A stretch of DNA of 64,000 nucleotides, from positions 1,674,001 to 1,738,000 of the forward strand of contig WOAB01000583.1 in NCBI GenBank assembly GCA_027886185.1, written 5' to 3'. The notes beneath the pieces were generated by a model that had not been told where the DNA came from, did no database searches, and was given only the letters and a program-made list of their open reading frames with translations. Below are positions 1-12,472 of the stretch, piece after piece (the first letter of the stretch is position 1; each line of letters starts with the position of its first letter). A program made the position numbers and the translations under genes. Origin of the DNA: Rheum nobile (Eukaryota > Streptophyta > Magnoliopsida > Caryophyllales > Polygonaceae).

Positions 1-1600
1 GCAAGAGCAGTACTGAGGTTCTCATTCATCTCAACAAGTTCTCGTCTAGCCTTTTCATCTTCAGCATCATCATTGGCTTTAATGTATCCAACTCCATGAC
101 GTTGTTTCACAAAGACAGTTTGATTGACTGTTTTTTCTTTTATAGACTCAGTGAGTTCATCTAACCTATAACTTATGGATTGAAGCAAGTCATTTCCGGA
201 TAGATTATCATGCATAGGAACTTTAACAGAGTCTATACTAGTCTTACTACAAGATTGGCAAATTTTAAGGTGACTAGCATGCACATTCCTAATATCAATG
301 AGTTTGGAGTGGGTTTCAGCTAGATTTTTCTCAGTTTCATCAAGTTTCTTACTCCACACAGAGTTCTCAACAGTCAAGCAAGTAATCTCATCTTCACAAT
401 CATCAAGTTTTTGTTGAAGAGCACTCGTTTCCTTTCCTAGTTTCTTTATGATTTTTAGAAGTTGTTTCTTATCACAATCAACTAGAGATTTTAGGAAGTC
501 ATCAGAAGTTACCTCAAGTTCTTCTGAGTCGCTTGAATCTCCTTTTTTCATGAGACATCTTCCTCCAGAGAAACCACTCAGATCTAGTTCCTCATCTGAG
601 TCTTCTCCCCATGAGGCCACAAGAGCCTTCTTCCTTTGAGGTTTTTCATCTTCTTTGGAGTCTTCTTTGTTGGGACAGCTCTTAGCGTAGTGTCCCTTTT
701 CTTTGCATTCATAGCAAGAGACATCTTTGAGATCTCTCCTCGGTCCATTGTGAGAGGAACTGCCCTTTTGGAACTTTCCCATCACAAAGAATTTTTTGAT
801 GTTCTTTGTGAAGAGAGCTATAAGTTCGTCCTCCTCATCTTCTAGGTCTGAGTTCTCCTGCTCCATTTCAAGCCTTGTGAAGGCTTTGGAGATTTTGAGG
901 GCAATTCCTTTCTCCAGTTTCTAGTCAGCATTGACCTTGGTGTGTTCTCCTTCTTCAACCTCCAGTTTCCCTATGATTTGAGTCAAGGGAAGGGATTGAA
1001 TGCTTGGGGTGTTCTTCATGATTCCTTTGATGAGGGTGAACTTAGAGTTAAGTTCATTGATGACCACCAGTAATTTAGAGACTTCATCAAGGGTTACCTC
1101 AGCCGCTGTTAGCTTTCCAATGAGCATGTTGAAGCGAGAGTAATACTCAGAGATGGTTTCAGTTTCCATCATTTTGAATGTGTGGTATTCTCCTTCTAAA
1201 GCAAACTTTCGTCTTTGCTTTAGTTCCTCACTTCCTTCATGCATGTCCTTGAGTGCTTTCCACATCTCTTTCGCCATCTTGATTCCTATGACTGTGTCCA
1301 TATCTTCTCTATCTAGTCCATTGAGAATGAACTGTCTAGCTTTGGCATTCTTTTCCATCATGACATAATGCTTAGGTTTCCAATCTTCTTCCTTTTGGTT
1401 GAGATCGACATATCCATCTCCATTCTCGACTATCCTTCAGCATTGGTAGTCATTGGTCTTTATGTGGCTTTTCATGCACTTGGCCCACCATGTTTCTTCT
1501 CCCTTCTTTCGGAGATGTGGTTTGTTGGTGGAGATTCCGAGCTCAAACTTGCTCGACTGAGAAATCTTAGATCTGCAAACTTAAACAAAGATCTAGAGCT
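1..1600 (-). pseudogene. gag (UBN2 type) of copy A, degenerate
   Basis: The minus strand encodes a Copia gag similar to 4795-6360 on the plus strand. A 146-residue piece is open at 1361-921. The start codon matching the plus copy reads ATT instead of ATG near 1570. A lysine codon has become TAG at about 921-923. Beyond it the zinc-knuckle and coiled-coil part continues to the window edge. Where the plus copy has a 4-bp insertion (near 5805), this copy keeps the uninterrupted frame (near 550), so the two copies carry different lesions. It cannot make a full gag. Confidence 0.8.
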
Positions 1601-1620
1601 TTTCCTGCTCTGATACCAAT

Positions 1621-2742
1621 TGTAGGATCGTAATTGTTAGAGTAATAACAAGGGAACTAAGAATACAGATATTCAGTTCCCTTCGCAGCGGAAATAAACA
1701 ATCAAAATAAATGAACAAGTTCCTTATAGTGAAAACCTTTGATTGCCAACTAGCAATCTAGGATAAAAACCACTATCTTTCTTTTGAAAGGATTTCAAGG
1801 TCTACTTCTTGATTTCTTATCACTTCAGTTACAAATTACCCTAGGAACAAACACACAGTTTATTTGTCTTACACACAGTTAGACAATCCTAGGTAAACTT
1901 AACAGCAAGTATAATCAATCACAGAAGCAGTCCTAACCACTAAGGAACTAACTCACTTACAGTCACAGGAACTAGCACACAACTCTCAGATTCCTTGATT
2001 GGTTCCTCTCGATCTTGGTTTGAGTTGACGATCTGTTTGAAGCTTCACACTTTGATGTTTGCTATTGAGTGTGATTCTTATTGTAATGCTTGAAGATAAC
2101 AGCGGAGCTTATCTTCCTTATATAGTGGATCCTCGAGGTTGGATCTTCTCTTGGTTCCCATAGAGCAAGCTTGACCTAGGTTGTGTGGTAATCCTTGATT
2201 CACGCTGACTTAGACATGTACCAACAACCTAGGCAACTCAGAATCCACATTGGTTGGTCAACTGCTTCAGACAAGTCTGTCATGTCCTTGTCCAACTCCT
2301 TTCGTCCGAGGTTCAGCAACCTAGACACTTTGGAACTATCCTCTGGATGGTGACAGCTTTGTGACATGTCGCTTTCAGCAACCTTTGTCTGAGGTTCGGC
2401 GTTCTAAACATCTTGGAGCTTTCCTTTGGATGGTGGCAGACTTTAGAAGCTTTGCTCAAGTCGCTTTCACCATCTTTTGTCTGAGGTTCTGTGTTCCCAG
2501 CTTCATCGGGAAGAGCAAAGTCACATGTTGCATTTATGGGCACTTCTGGGTTCCTTTGGCTTGCTTGTTTGGTTTCTTTATCTTGTTTGGATTCCATGGT
2601 TTCAACAATTGTCTTATGGTTCCTTTAAACACATCTTTGAAATAAAACATTAGTATCAAAGTATTTGTCATCTTCAAAAGTAGAGAAAATAAGGAAAGGA
2701 ACTCTCATGGGAACTGAGGTTCCTGAGTTCCGTTTCCTAACA
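1621..2742 (-). repeat. 5' LTR of copy A (1122 bp)
   Basis: Read on the minus strand, the LTR begins TGTTAGGAAACGG at 2742 and ends CCTACA at 1621. It is followed by the initiator-tRNA-Met primer site TGGTATCAGAGC at about 1608-1619. A TATA box (TATATAAG on the minus strand) lies near 2117-2124. Open frames on both strands inside it, such as 2313-2645, are LTR shadows. Confidence 0.9.
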
Positions 2743-3619
2743 CTATCATTCTTCGAAAAGAATACTGTTGCGGTGTTATCACAATAAATTTTCAGCGGCC
2801 TAACAATAGAATCCATAACTGTAAGCCCTGAAAGAAAATTCCGCAACCATAATGCATGAATTGTAGCCTCAAAGCATGCTACAAACTCGGCCTCCATAGT
2901 GGATGATGCAATGATGGACTGCTTGGCACTTCTCCATGAAACAGCACCTCCAGCTAACATGAACACATAACCAAAAGTGCTTTTCCTAGTGTCCACACAT
3001 CCACCAAAATCTGAATCCGTGTACCCAACCACCTCAAGGTGATCAGTATGCCTAAATGTGAGCATAAGTTTATTTGTTCCTTGTAAGTACCTCAGCACTT
3101 TCTTTGCAGCTCTCCAATGATCAATGCCTGGATTGCTTTGATAGCGACCCAACATGCCAACTGCAAAACTGATGTCTGGTCTAGTGCAAACCTGTGCATA
3201 CCCCAAACTTCCTACAAGAGACGCATAAGGATAGTCTTTCATTCGATCACGTTCTAACTCAGTTTGAGGACATTGACTTAAGCTGAACTTGTTCCCTTTC
3301 TGAATCGGAACAACATTAGGATCACATGATGCCATACCAAAACTTTCCAAAACTTTTGTGATATAAGCATTCTGAGACAATCCCAAAATCCTACGTGATC
3401 TGTCACGGAATATTTCTATCCCAATCACATAAGAAGCATCTCCCATATCTTTCATTTCAAAGTTTTGAGAAAGAAAGTCTTTGGTTTCCCGTAATAAACC
3501 AAGATCACTACTCGCTAACAAGATATCATCAACATATAGAATCAAAAATGCAAACTTACTCCCACTGATCTTCAGGTATATACAATGATCAACCATGTTT
3601 TCAGTGAACCCAAAGGTGG
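2743..3619 (-). pseudogene. Old Copia pol: C-terminal RT and RNase H part
   Basis: This piece encodes the second half of the RVT_2 reverse transcriptase, with the catalytic YVDD box (LYVDDILLAS) and the CTRPDISF and GMLGRYQSNPG segments. The start of the Ty1-type RNase H follows, with GYTDSDFGGC, RKSTFGYVF, STMEAEF and CDNTATVFFSK. It stops at 2743, where copy A is inserted, so the last RNase H residues are off the window. Read alone it looks like a 323-codon frame, but the last residues of that frame come from copy A's LTR, and its first methionine is internal to the RT domain. Confidence 0.9.
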
Positions 3620-3624
3620 TAATG
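3620..3624 (+). repeat. Target site duplication TAATG, left copy
   Basis: TAATG here and TAATG at 14179-14183 directly flank the two LTRs of the element at 3625-14178. A perfect 5-bp duplication is what Copia integrase makes, and it fixes both element ends. Confidence 0.92.
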
Positions 3625-4744
3625 TGTTAGGAAATGGAACTCTGGAACTTTAGTTCCCCTGCGAGTTCCTTTCCTCAGTTTCTCTTCTTTTGAAGATGAC
3701 AAATATTTTGATACTAATGTTTTATCTCAAAGATGTGCCTTAAGGAACCACAGGACAAACATTGAAGGCATGAAAGCAAAACAGGACAAGAAAACCAAGG
3801 AGCAAGCCAAAGGAAGGAACTCAGGTGTGCCCAGAAATACAACGTGATGTTGCGCTTTCCGAGAAATCTGGGAACACCAACCTCGGACAAGAGAAAGTTG
3901 AAAATGACTTGTGCGAAGCTTCCAAAGTCTGCCATTTTCCAGAGCAAAACAACAAGACGCCTAGAACACATAACCTCGAACAGAGAAAGGTGAAAGCGAC
4001 TTGTCATAGAACTTGTCGTTGTCCAGAAGACAGTTCCAAAGTACCCAGGTTGTCGAACCTCTGAAGAAGGAAGGTGGAGAACAACTTGGCTGAAGCAGTT
4101 GACCAACAAAGAAGGATTCTGAGCTACCTAGGTTGTTGGTACATGTCAAAGACAGCATGGATCACGGATCACCACACATCCTAGGGCAAACTTGATCTGT
4201 GGGAACCAAGAGAAGATCAAACCGCAAAGAATCCACTATATAAGGAAGACTAACTCAGAGGTTATAATAAAGCACAAAAACACGAATCACACTCAATAGC
4301 AAACATCAAAGTGTAAACCTTCAAACAAGATCACCAAAGCAAACCGAGATCAAGAGGAACCAGTCAAGGAATCGAAGAGCTGAGTGCTAAGTTCATGTGA
4401 CTGTAAGTGAGATAGTTCCTAGGTGCTAAGGTTTGTTTCTTGGATTGATTATTGATTGTGTTAAGTTATCTAGGATTGCCTAACTGTGTGTAAGGTAAAG
4501 AAACTGTGTGTTTGTTCCTAGGATAAGCTGTAACCAAAAGAGATAAGAAATCAAGAAGTAGACCTTGAAATCCTTTCAAAAGAAAGATAGTGGTTTTTAT
4601 CCTGGATTGCTAGTTGGCAATCAAAGATTTCCACTATAAGGAACTTGTTCATTTGTGCTTGATTGTTTAAATTCCGCTGCGAAGGGAACTGAGAATTGTT
4701 ATTCTTAGTTCCTTAGTTATTTGTCTAACAATCTCGATCCTACA
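3625..4744 (+). repeat. 5' LTR of copy B
   Basis: It starts TGTTAGGAAATGG and ends ATCCTACA. TATATAAG at 4237-4244 is a good TATA box, placing the transcription start some 30 bases downstream and defining U3. Open frames here (for example 3714-4109 on the minus strand) recur in the 3' LTR and are not genes. Confidence 0.95.
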
Positions 4745-4746
4745 AT

Positions 4747-4758
4747 TGGTATCAGAGC
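4747..4758 (+). other. Primer binding site (initiator tRNA-Met)
   Basis: TGGTATCAGAGC, two bases after the 5' LTR, is complementary to the 3' end of plant initiator tRNA-Met. It is the usual start point for minus-strand DNA synthesis in Copia elements. Confidence 0.93.
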
Positions 4759-4794
4759 AGGAAAAGCTCTAGATCTTTGTTAAGTTTGCAGATC

Positions 4795-5850
4795 ATGTCT
4801 CAACCAAGCAAGTTTGAGCTCAAAATCTCCACCAACAAACCACATCTCCGAAAGAAGGGAGAAGAAACATGGTGGGAAAAGTGCATGGAAAGCCACATCA
4901 AGACCAACGACTACCAATGCTGGAGGATAGTCGAAAATAGAGATGGATATGTCGATCTCACAATGAAGGAAGAAGACTGGAAACCTGAGCACTATGTCAC
5001 CATGGAAAAGAATGCCAAAGCCAGGCAGTTCATCCTCAATGGACTGGACATAGAAGACATGGACAAGGTCATAGGCATCAAGACGGCAAAGAAGATGTGG
5101 AAGGCACTCAAGGATATGCATGAAGGAAGTGACGAACTAAAGCAAAGCAGAAAGTTTGCTTTGGAAGGAGAATACCACACCTTCAAAATGATGGAAACTG
5201 AGACCATCTCAGAGTATTACTCCCGCTTCAACAGACTGGTTGGAAAGCTAACAGCGGCGGGAGTCGACCTTGATGAAGTTTCCAAGTCTCTGGTGGTCAT
5301 CAATGGACTCAACTCCAAATTCACCCTTCTCAAGGGAATCATGAAGAACACTCCAGGCATCCAATCTCTTCCCTTGACTCAAGTCATAGGGAAACTGGAG
5401 GTTGAAGAAGGAGAGCATACCAAAGCCAATACCGACAAGAAACTGGAGAAAGGAATTGCTCTCAAGATCCCCAAAGCCTTCTCAAGGCTTGAAATGGAGC
5501 AAGAGAACTCAGACCTAGAAGAAGAAGAGGACGAACTAACAGCCCTCTTCACAAAGAACATCAAAAAATTCTTTGTGAAGGGAAGGTTCCAAAAGGGTAG
5601 TTCCTCCCACAATGGACCAAGAAGAGATCTCAAGGAAGTCTCCTGTTACGAGTGTAAAGAAAAGGGACACTATGATAAGAATTGTCCTAACAAGGAAGAT
5701 TCCAAGGAAGATGAAAGACCTCAGAGAAAGAAGGCTCTCGTAGCCTCATGGGGAGAAGACTCAGATGAGGAACTGGATCTGAGTGGTTTCTCTGGAGGAA
5801 GATGCATGTCTCATGGCAAAAGGAGATTCAAGCGACTCAGAAGACCTTGA
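4795..5850 (+). pseudogene. gag of copy B (UBN2 domain and CCHC knuckle)
   Basis: The natural start is the ATG at 4795 (MSQPSKFELK), not the upstream ATG at 4777 in the leader. The protein shows a UBN2-type gag region (residues about 30-210), an acidic linker and a CCHC zinc knuckle (CYECKEKGHYDKNC, about residues 280-295) that would bind RNA. At about 5805 a 4-bp insertion (GATG-CATG-TCTC, absent from copy A) shifts the frame and gives an early stop at 5850. The rest of gag continues in the next frame from 5783. Gag would form the virus-like particle. Confidence 0.88.
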
Positions 5851-6835
5851 GGTAACTTCTGACGATTTCCTAAAAACTCTAGTTGATTGTGATAAGAAAC
5901 AACTTCTTAAGATCATAAAGAAACTAGGAAAGGAAACCAGTTCCCTTCAACAAAAACTTGATGATTGTGAAGATGAAATTGCTTGCTTGACTGTTGAGAA
6001 TTCTGTTTGGAGTAAGAAACTTGATGAAACTGAGAAATATCTAGCTGAAACCCATTCCAAACTCATTGATATTAGAAATGTGCATGCTAGTCACCTTAAA
6101 ATCTGCAAATCTTGTGATGAAACTAGCATAGATTCTGTCAAAGTTCCCTTGCATGATAACCTACCTGGAAATGACATGTTTTAATCTATAATTGATAGGT
6201 TAGACATTCTCACTGACTCCATAAATAAAAAAACGATAAATCAAACTGTTTTTGTGAGACAACGTCATGGAATAGGATATGTCAATAACAAAGGGAACAA
6301 CGATGCTGAAGATGAAAAAGCTAGGCGAGAACTTGTTGAGATGAATGAGAACCTCAGTACTGCTCTTGCCACTTCTCGTGATAGGAATCAATTCCTATCA
6401 GAGAAGATCATGGCTCTTGAGAACAAGGCTGAGGTTGCCAAATGTCTTAATGAAAGCTCTCAAAGTCCTAAGAGGGAACCTAAGGGAAAAGAAAAGATGG
6501 TTTCTGAAGACCAATGGTTCACTAATTCCTTTGCTCACAAAAGATATGTTGATATGGCTCATGCTAAGGTTAGAAACAATGTTGATTTTAACAAAAGAAA
6601 AACTGAAAAACCTTTTAGGCCAGGAAAAGGAAAGTATGGACATGTTGTTTACAATCGCTTATGCTATTACTGTGGTAAAAATGGTCATTACAACACTGAT
6701 TTCCCTAAGAAAATGAACTTTGAAAATGAGAAAAGAGCTTATTACCACGAAAGGAACCAGTTCCCTGGTCATTCACAAACTCGCAATGCTAATCCCTCCA
6801 GTAAAGCCAAGCTTCGTTGGGTTCAAAAGTCTTAG
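5783..6835 (+). pseudogene. gag-pol linker of copy B: coiled coil and second zinc knuckle
   Basis: After the frameshift the polyprotein continues with a charged, heptad-like region (LLKIIKKLGKETSSLQQKL, then LDETEKYL). It is interrupted by a TAA at 6182-6184 where copy A reads CAA, a C-to-T change. It resumes at about 6185 through a lysine-rich stretch and a second knuckle, CYYCGKNGHYNTDF, in which the last cysteine expected of a CCHC knuckle is phenylalanine. It ends at a TAG at 6833-6835. Two knuckles and a long coiled linker are unusual for small Copias and fit the large Sirevirus gag. Confidence 0.75.
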
Positions 6836-7873
6836 TTCCCTTGTGTGCAGAAAGAAGAGAGGCAACCTCGACTATGGTACATTGACAGTGGTTGCTCATG
6901 CCATATGACCGGAAGAAGAAATCAAATGACCTCTCTTCAACCCATCCAAGGAGGAAACATCTCCTTTGGAGACAAAAGCAAAGGGAAAATTTGTGGAATA
7001 GGAATTGTGAATCTAAATGACCACATTAAGGTAAATAAAGTTCACCTTGTTGATAATCTTGGCTTTGATCTAATTAGTGTGTCACAGCTGTGTGATCAAG
7101 GAGACAATGAAGTTAGATTCTAGTCAAGTGAATGCACTGTCCTAGACCCCTCGGGACAAATCATCTTAAAAGGCAAAAGATTCAACAATGTGTACGTTGT
7201 TGACCCATCATATGCTCCCAAGGAGAAACTCTGCCTTTCAACCGTGAATGATCAAACAGAACTGTGGCATCAACGCCTTGGTCATGCTAGCACCAAACTG
7301 ATCCACAAGCTGCACTCAAAGGAACTAGTCTGAGGCCTTCCAAAGATAAGTAGTATATCTTCGGAACCATGCTCAGATTGCGTTAAAGGGAAACAAGCAA
7401 GGAGTTCCTTCAAGTCCAAAAACATGGTAAGTTCCTCAAGGCCCCTTGAACTCATCCACATGGATCTCTGTGGACCCATGAGAGTTCAAAGCCTAGGAGG
7501 AAACAGGTATATCTTTGTTCTTGTCGATGATTTCTCTCGCTTCACTTGGACTATCTTCATAAAATCTAAGAGTGAAGTCATTGACCGCTTTAAAGATCTG
7601 GTTCCTTTGTTAGAAAAATCTCTCGATTGCTCACTCAATTCTATTCGGTCTGACCATGGTACCGAATTCGAAAATGGAGAATTTCTAACCTTTTGTAGTG
7701 AGCATGGTATTGATCACAACTTCTTTGCACCATACACTCCTCAACAGAATGGAGTAGTAGAAAGGAAGAACAGAACTTTAGAAGACATGGCTCGAACTAT
7801 GCTCATCTCAAGTGGACTCCCTCAATCATTCTGGGCTGAGGCAATCAACACAGCTTGCTACATCATCAATTGA
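6836..7873 (+). pseudogene. Copia protease and integrase (copy B), interrupted
   Basis: The aspartic protease motif is IDSGCSCHMTG near 6880-6910. The pre-integrase zinc region has LWHQRLGH and C-x2-C (CSDCVKGKQ). The rve integrase core follows with LIHMDLCGPM, FVLVDDFSRF, RSDHGTEFEN and the APYTPQQNGVVERKNRTLE segment, so the DDE residues are visible. Stops at about 7121 (TAG), 7331 (TGA) and 7871 (TGA) break it. The frame is otherwise colinear with the RT frame at 7877, so it was one gag-pol frame. Confidence 0.88.
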
Positions 7874-7876
7874 GTC

Positions 7877-10060
7877 ATGCTTCGCTCAATCACAGAGAAG
7901 ACACCCTATGAACTCCTTAGAGGAAGAATTCCCAACATCTCACATCTGAGGGTGTTCAGATGCAAGTGCTTTGTGCACAACAATGGGAAGGACAATCTTG
8001 GCAAATTCGACCCAAGAAGTGATGAAGGAATCTTCATTGGATATGCCTCAGGCAGCAAGGCATACAAAGTCTTCAACAAAAGGACTAAAAAGGTAGAAGA
8101 AAGTGTTCATGTTATTTTTAATGAAAAATCACTTGGAAGAATTGTACAGAACACTACCACTCCCTTTGAAGATCCGTTCCCCAAGTCACCTCAAGAAGAT
8201 CCAGATGAAGATGTCACTCCACCCAGTTCCTGCCCTGCTGCACAGAATCCCCCACTGGCTCCTCCACCAGTTCCCATGGATAATGAACAACAATCCATTT
8301 CTGGGAACCATGAACATGACGACAATATCTGTGGAGACATCAACGATTCATCCTCTCACATGATCTTCAATGGAGAAGGTGATCCCAACCAGGAAGCTGA
8401 AGCTGAATGCTCAACTCAAAATGTCTCCACATCAAATGCTCTAGCTCCCAACAGAGAAAGAAGAACCATCAAGCCTTCAGTCAGGTTCGAACATCTAACC
8501 TTCTTTGCCTTCAATGCCTTTCTGTCTATTGTGGAACCAAAGAATATAGGTGAGGCACTGAAGGATGCAGACTGGATCCAAGCTATACAAGAAGAGCTTC
8601 ATCAGTTTGAAAGGAATAAAGTATGGCATCTAGTTCCTCGCCCCAAGGACAAACATATCATAGGAACTAGATGGGTTTTCATAAACAAGCTAGATGATAC
8701 AGGAGCTATAATAAGGAACAAAGCAAGGCTTGTTGCTCAAGGATACAATCAACAAGAAGGCATCGACTATGATGAAACCTATGCTCAAGTGGCAAGGATT
8801 GAAGCGATAAGGTTGTTGATTGCTTTCGCATCACACAAAGGGTTCAAGCTGTTCCAAATGGATGTAAAGACGGCCTTCCTCAATGGAATTCTTCAAGAAG
8901 AAGTCTATGTCAAGCAACCACCTGGTTTTGAAGACGATGATTATCCAGACCATGTCTACTTTCTAGACAAAGCACTGTTTGGCCTCAAGCAAGCTCCTAG
9001 AGCTTGGTATGATCGTCTTGCCCAGTTCCTACTCTCAAATGGCTATAGGCGTGGGGTTATTGACAAGACTTTCTTCATCCTAGAAGAAGAAGGTAACATC
9101 TTAGTGGTTCAAATTTATGTCGATGATATCATTTTTGGTTCCACTAACCTGTCCCTTGTAGACAAGTTTAAAGACTTGATGAGCAGTGAATTTGAAATGA
9201 GCCTAATTGGGGAACTCACATTCTTCCTCGGATTGCAAATCACTCAAAAGGAAGATGGTATACAAATTCATCAACAGAAGTATGTCAGGGAACTACTGAA
9301 AAAGTTCAAAATGGAGTCATGCAAGCCTCTTTCCACTCCCATTTCCACCATTGCTCACTTGGACAAGGATCACTCACGTCCTCTAGTGGAAGAGAAACTC
9401 TATAGAGGTATGATAGGCTCACTCATGTATCTAACCGCTAGTCGCCCAGACATTGTTTTTGTTGTTGGCTTGTGTGCTAGGTTCCAATCTTGTCCAAGAG
9501 AAATCCACTTGGCTGTTGTAAAAAGGATACTCCGATATCTCAAGGGAACTGACTCACTCTGCATTTGTTACCCCAAAGAATGTCCCTTTGAGCTGATGGG
9601 TTATACCGATGCGGACTATGCTGGATACCTAGTGGATAGGAAGAGCACCTCTGGAATGACACAGTTCCTAGGCCCCTGCCTTGTGTCATGGGGCTCAAAG
9701 AAACAAGTCTCAGTCTCTCTCTCCACCACAGAATCCGAGTACATCGCGGCCGCTTCTTGTTGTTCCCAACTCCTCTGGCTAAAGCAACAACTCGCGGATT
9801 TCGGTATGTCTTATGGTCCTCTCACTATTCTTTGTGATAACACCAGTGCTATAAACATTTCTAAGAATCTTGTGCATCATACTAGGACCAAGCATATAGA
9901 TATAAGACATCATTTTCTTAGAGATCATGTTGAAAAAGGGAACATCATTATGAAATTTTGTAGAACTGAAGATCATGTTACAGACATATTCACCAAAGCT
10001 TTGAATAGAGTTCCCTTTGAGAACCTTAGATTAGAACTGAGAATGATTCCTATAACCTAG
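7877..10060 (+). pseudogene. Copia integrase C-term, reverse transcriptase and RNase H (copy B)
   Basis: This is an open frame of 727 codons whose first methionine is internal to pol. It holds the integrase tail (TPYELLRGRIPNISHLRVF), a proline-rich linker, RVT_2 reverse transcriptase (ARLVAQGYNQQEGIDYDETY, FQMDVKTAFLNG, YVDDIIFG) and Ty1-type RNase H (GYTDADYAG, STTESEYIAA, CDNTSAI, TKHIDIRHHFLRDHV). The frame ends at TAG 10058-10060, at the normal pol terminus. The catalytic YVDD is intact. The part is labelled pseudogene only because the upstream polyprotein is broken. Confidence 0.92.
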
Positions 10061-10889
10061 CAGTGACCTTAGCTTAAAGGCTCTTCTCCAGTTCCCTTGA
10101 TTAACTAGTATAAGATCCTTTACTTGTTAAGTCTTGGTATCTCTGTGTTATATCTTTTGCTATAAACCCTCTTTTCCATAATGGTTTCTTAAAAAGGATT
10201 TGATAAAATTTTCTTAGTTCGTGTCCTTTGATCCTCATTATTTTTTCAACTCTTTCATTGTTCAAGTTTCTTTGTTGGCCCAAAAGTCACAATCTGATCA
10301 TATTCTAACCCAACAATACAAGCCAAAATGATGATTGTGTACTATGACCCTCCTTGCCTCATTGCTCAATTTAATTCCCTATGATCCATCTCTTAACCCT
10401 CTCTGGGAATTATTGAGTAATGCGATAAATGGCCTCCCTGATTCCTTGTATGGGAATGTACTTTTTGGTTCCCTGTTTTTAACCCACATCAAAGTTCCCA
10501 TACATCCCTCTAGCACACTGAATATATCGCCAGAAAGGAATCAGGATGAAACGATCTTCAAACGGCTAGTTCGGCGCCTGATCCTCCCAAGACAATATTT
10601 ATGGCAAAATTACAGAGGTCAGTCACGTCTCGTCAGTGGCAGAGCACCCTCTCCAATTGGGTTGATTTTTGAATTGCTCTTGACCGTTCGGAAAAGCTAC
10701 AACCGCCTTCAATGCTCCAGATCTTCCCTGATCTCCTCAACGGCCAGATTTCTCCCAATGGTCCCTTCAGCCCTCAATCTGTTTTAAAAGGTGTCCTGTT
10801 GATCCAAGCTATTCCCACACTTGCCATTTCCATCTTTCTTGATTCTCTGTCTCTCTCTTTCTCAAACACATAAACCTAGCTCCTCAAAA

Positions 10890-12472
10890 ATGGTTGACAA
10901 GAACCCTAACCCTAACTTGATCGAAGACGAAGACGAAGAGGAAGCTGCCCTTCTCAGAGCCCACAGAGAAAAGAAGGCAGCCTCGTCTACCCAGCCTATT
11001 CTGTCACCACCTCTCAAAATCCCCAACCTGAGAAGAAAATTGAGGAGAAAACTGAGGCAAAAGCTGAGGAGAAAGTGAAGGAAATCACTCCTGCATCGGC
11101 ATCGGCTACAAAATCTGTCTCGGAAGGAGGATCCCATGACTCCTCCCCAGATAAGACCACCCAGGAGATCCTCAGCCCAGAGCCCTCACCTGCTAGCCTC
11201 TAAACCCATCTCCAAACCTGGTCCCTTTGTTGCCACAAGGCTGAAACAACGGAAAAGAAGTTCCCAAGCTTTGGTTCCCTATGACCCTCCCTCCAAAGAG
11301 CAGAAACCCTCAAAAAGAACCAAATCCCTCACCCTCTCCTCTTCCTCGCTCGAGCAAGTCTCCTCCTCCTTCTCCAAGAGGAAGATTCTTAAGCCACTCA
11401 TCATCGGCAAGGAGTTCTGGACCCAAACTCTCGAAGAAGAAGATGAGGAACTGTTCAGCGAAGCCCTCAGTGAGTTTCATTCTCTGCTGCAATACCAAGG
11501 ATGGGATGAGCTCTTGGTCGAGCCATTCTCCGCCTCTGATGAAGTAGTCTGTCTGTTCTATCAGTCTCTCACCTTTGTGCCCGCCAAAGATAACTCTCCC
11601 TGCAACGACGCCATATTCCAGTGGAAGGGAACCATGTATCCCCTGTCCCCCAACCTCATCGCGTCTGCTCTTGGGTTCGAGTCCAGATCTGGTTTTGACA
11701 TACTGCATCAAAAAAAGGCGTGGCCCAAAGGAAAGGGTTACAAGTCCAGGGTGAAGTGGTGAGGAAACTCTACGACGACGACTACCCCTCAACCCTGCAA
11801 ACTAAGGATCTCTCCATCGCCAACAAGCTTCTGCATTTCTGGATCATCCGAAACCTAGTTCCCAGGCAAGAGCATCGGAATACAGTTCTCATCACGGATG
11901 CTATCCTCATGGATAAAGTGTTGTCTGGTGCACGAGTTGATCTCCCCTGCATAGTGTTGGCTCACATGCAGTTCTGCAAGTCCCATGAATCTCATGCACT
12001 GCCCTTTCCCCATCTCATCAAAAATCTTCTCTCCTTGCTTCACTAGTACCCAGATGATTTGCCTGAAACTGTCTACAGCAAGCTTCTCACCATGACCACT
12101 GTCCGGAAACTCAAGACAAAAGATCCCTAAGTCCCTCTCTCTGACCCTCAGGAAGAACCGCCCAAAGCCAAGGCCAGTTCTCAGGCCCCTTCAAGCTCCC
12201 TACCACCGCTCAACCCCTCTCAAGACTCCTCTGCGATCCTCTCTGCTCTGGATCGTATTGAAAAGGCCATCACGGAAGGCTCGACTGTCCTCACGGTCGC
12301 TCTCCGTGATCAAGTAAATGAGTTGGGAAAGATGAGCATTGCAGTCTCAAGTCTGGTGGAGGTACTACAGAAAACATGGGAAGATGCAACCGGCGCAAAT
12401 CAGGCCACGGGTCAAAATGAAGGAACCGACGACAACAAGGCTGACGAAGAGGAGGCCACTGCTCTGCCATAG
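10890..12472 (+). pseudogene. Third ORF of copy B (env-like or transposase_32-like protein)
   Basis: This ORF lies 0.8 kb after pol. It begins at ATG 10890 (MVDKNPNPNL) with an acidic then lysine/glutamate-rich N-terminus. A Ser/Pro/Lys-rich stretch follows, then a folded-looking core at about 11400-12040 (EFWTQTLEEEDEELF, EVVCLFYQSLTFVP, YPLSPNLIASALGF). The C-terminal segment (SAILSALDRIEKAI) is probably a coiled coil. Several frameshifts and stops break it (near 11078, 11760, 12045 and 12128). The core resembles the 'putative plant transposon protein' domain found next to retrotransposon pol genes. Such ORFs have been called envelope-like in Sireviruses, but I see no convincing signal peptide or membrane anchor. 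Confidence 0.55.

Larger units (their letters stand above)
1..2742 (-). mobile_element. Sirevirus-like Copia element, copy A (truncated by window edge)
   Basis: This is the 5' part of a minus-strand LTR retrotransposon, with its 5' LTR at 1621-2742 and gag running from about 1600 down to 1. It belongs to the same family as the complete element at 3625-14178: LTR ends, primer site and gag are closely similar by eye. It is inserted in the RNase H region of an older minus-strand Copia pol, whose sequence resumes at 2743. The base run CTATC at 2743-2747 should be its target duplication, and the partner copy lies outside the window. The protein frames are broken. Confidence 0.9.

Noticed and set aside
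2625..3596. 323-codon frame as a complete gene
   Set aside because: It is an internal piece of Copia pol, and its last residues are translated from the LTR of another element.
3714..4158. Open frames in both strands of the 5' LTR
   Set aside because: The same frames recur at 13159-13543 in the 3' LTR and in copy A. They are LTR sequence and not genes.
11310..11792. 160-codon minus-strand frame
   Set aside because: Antisense of the third ORF of the Sirevirus-like element. No domain.
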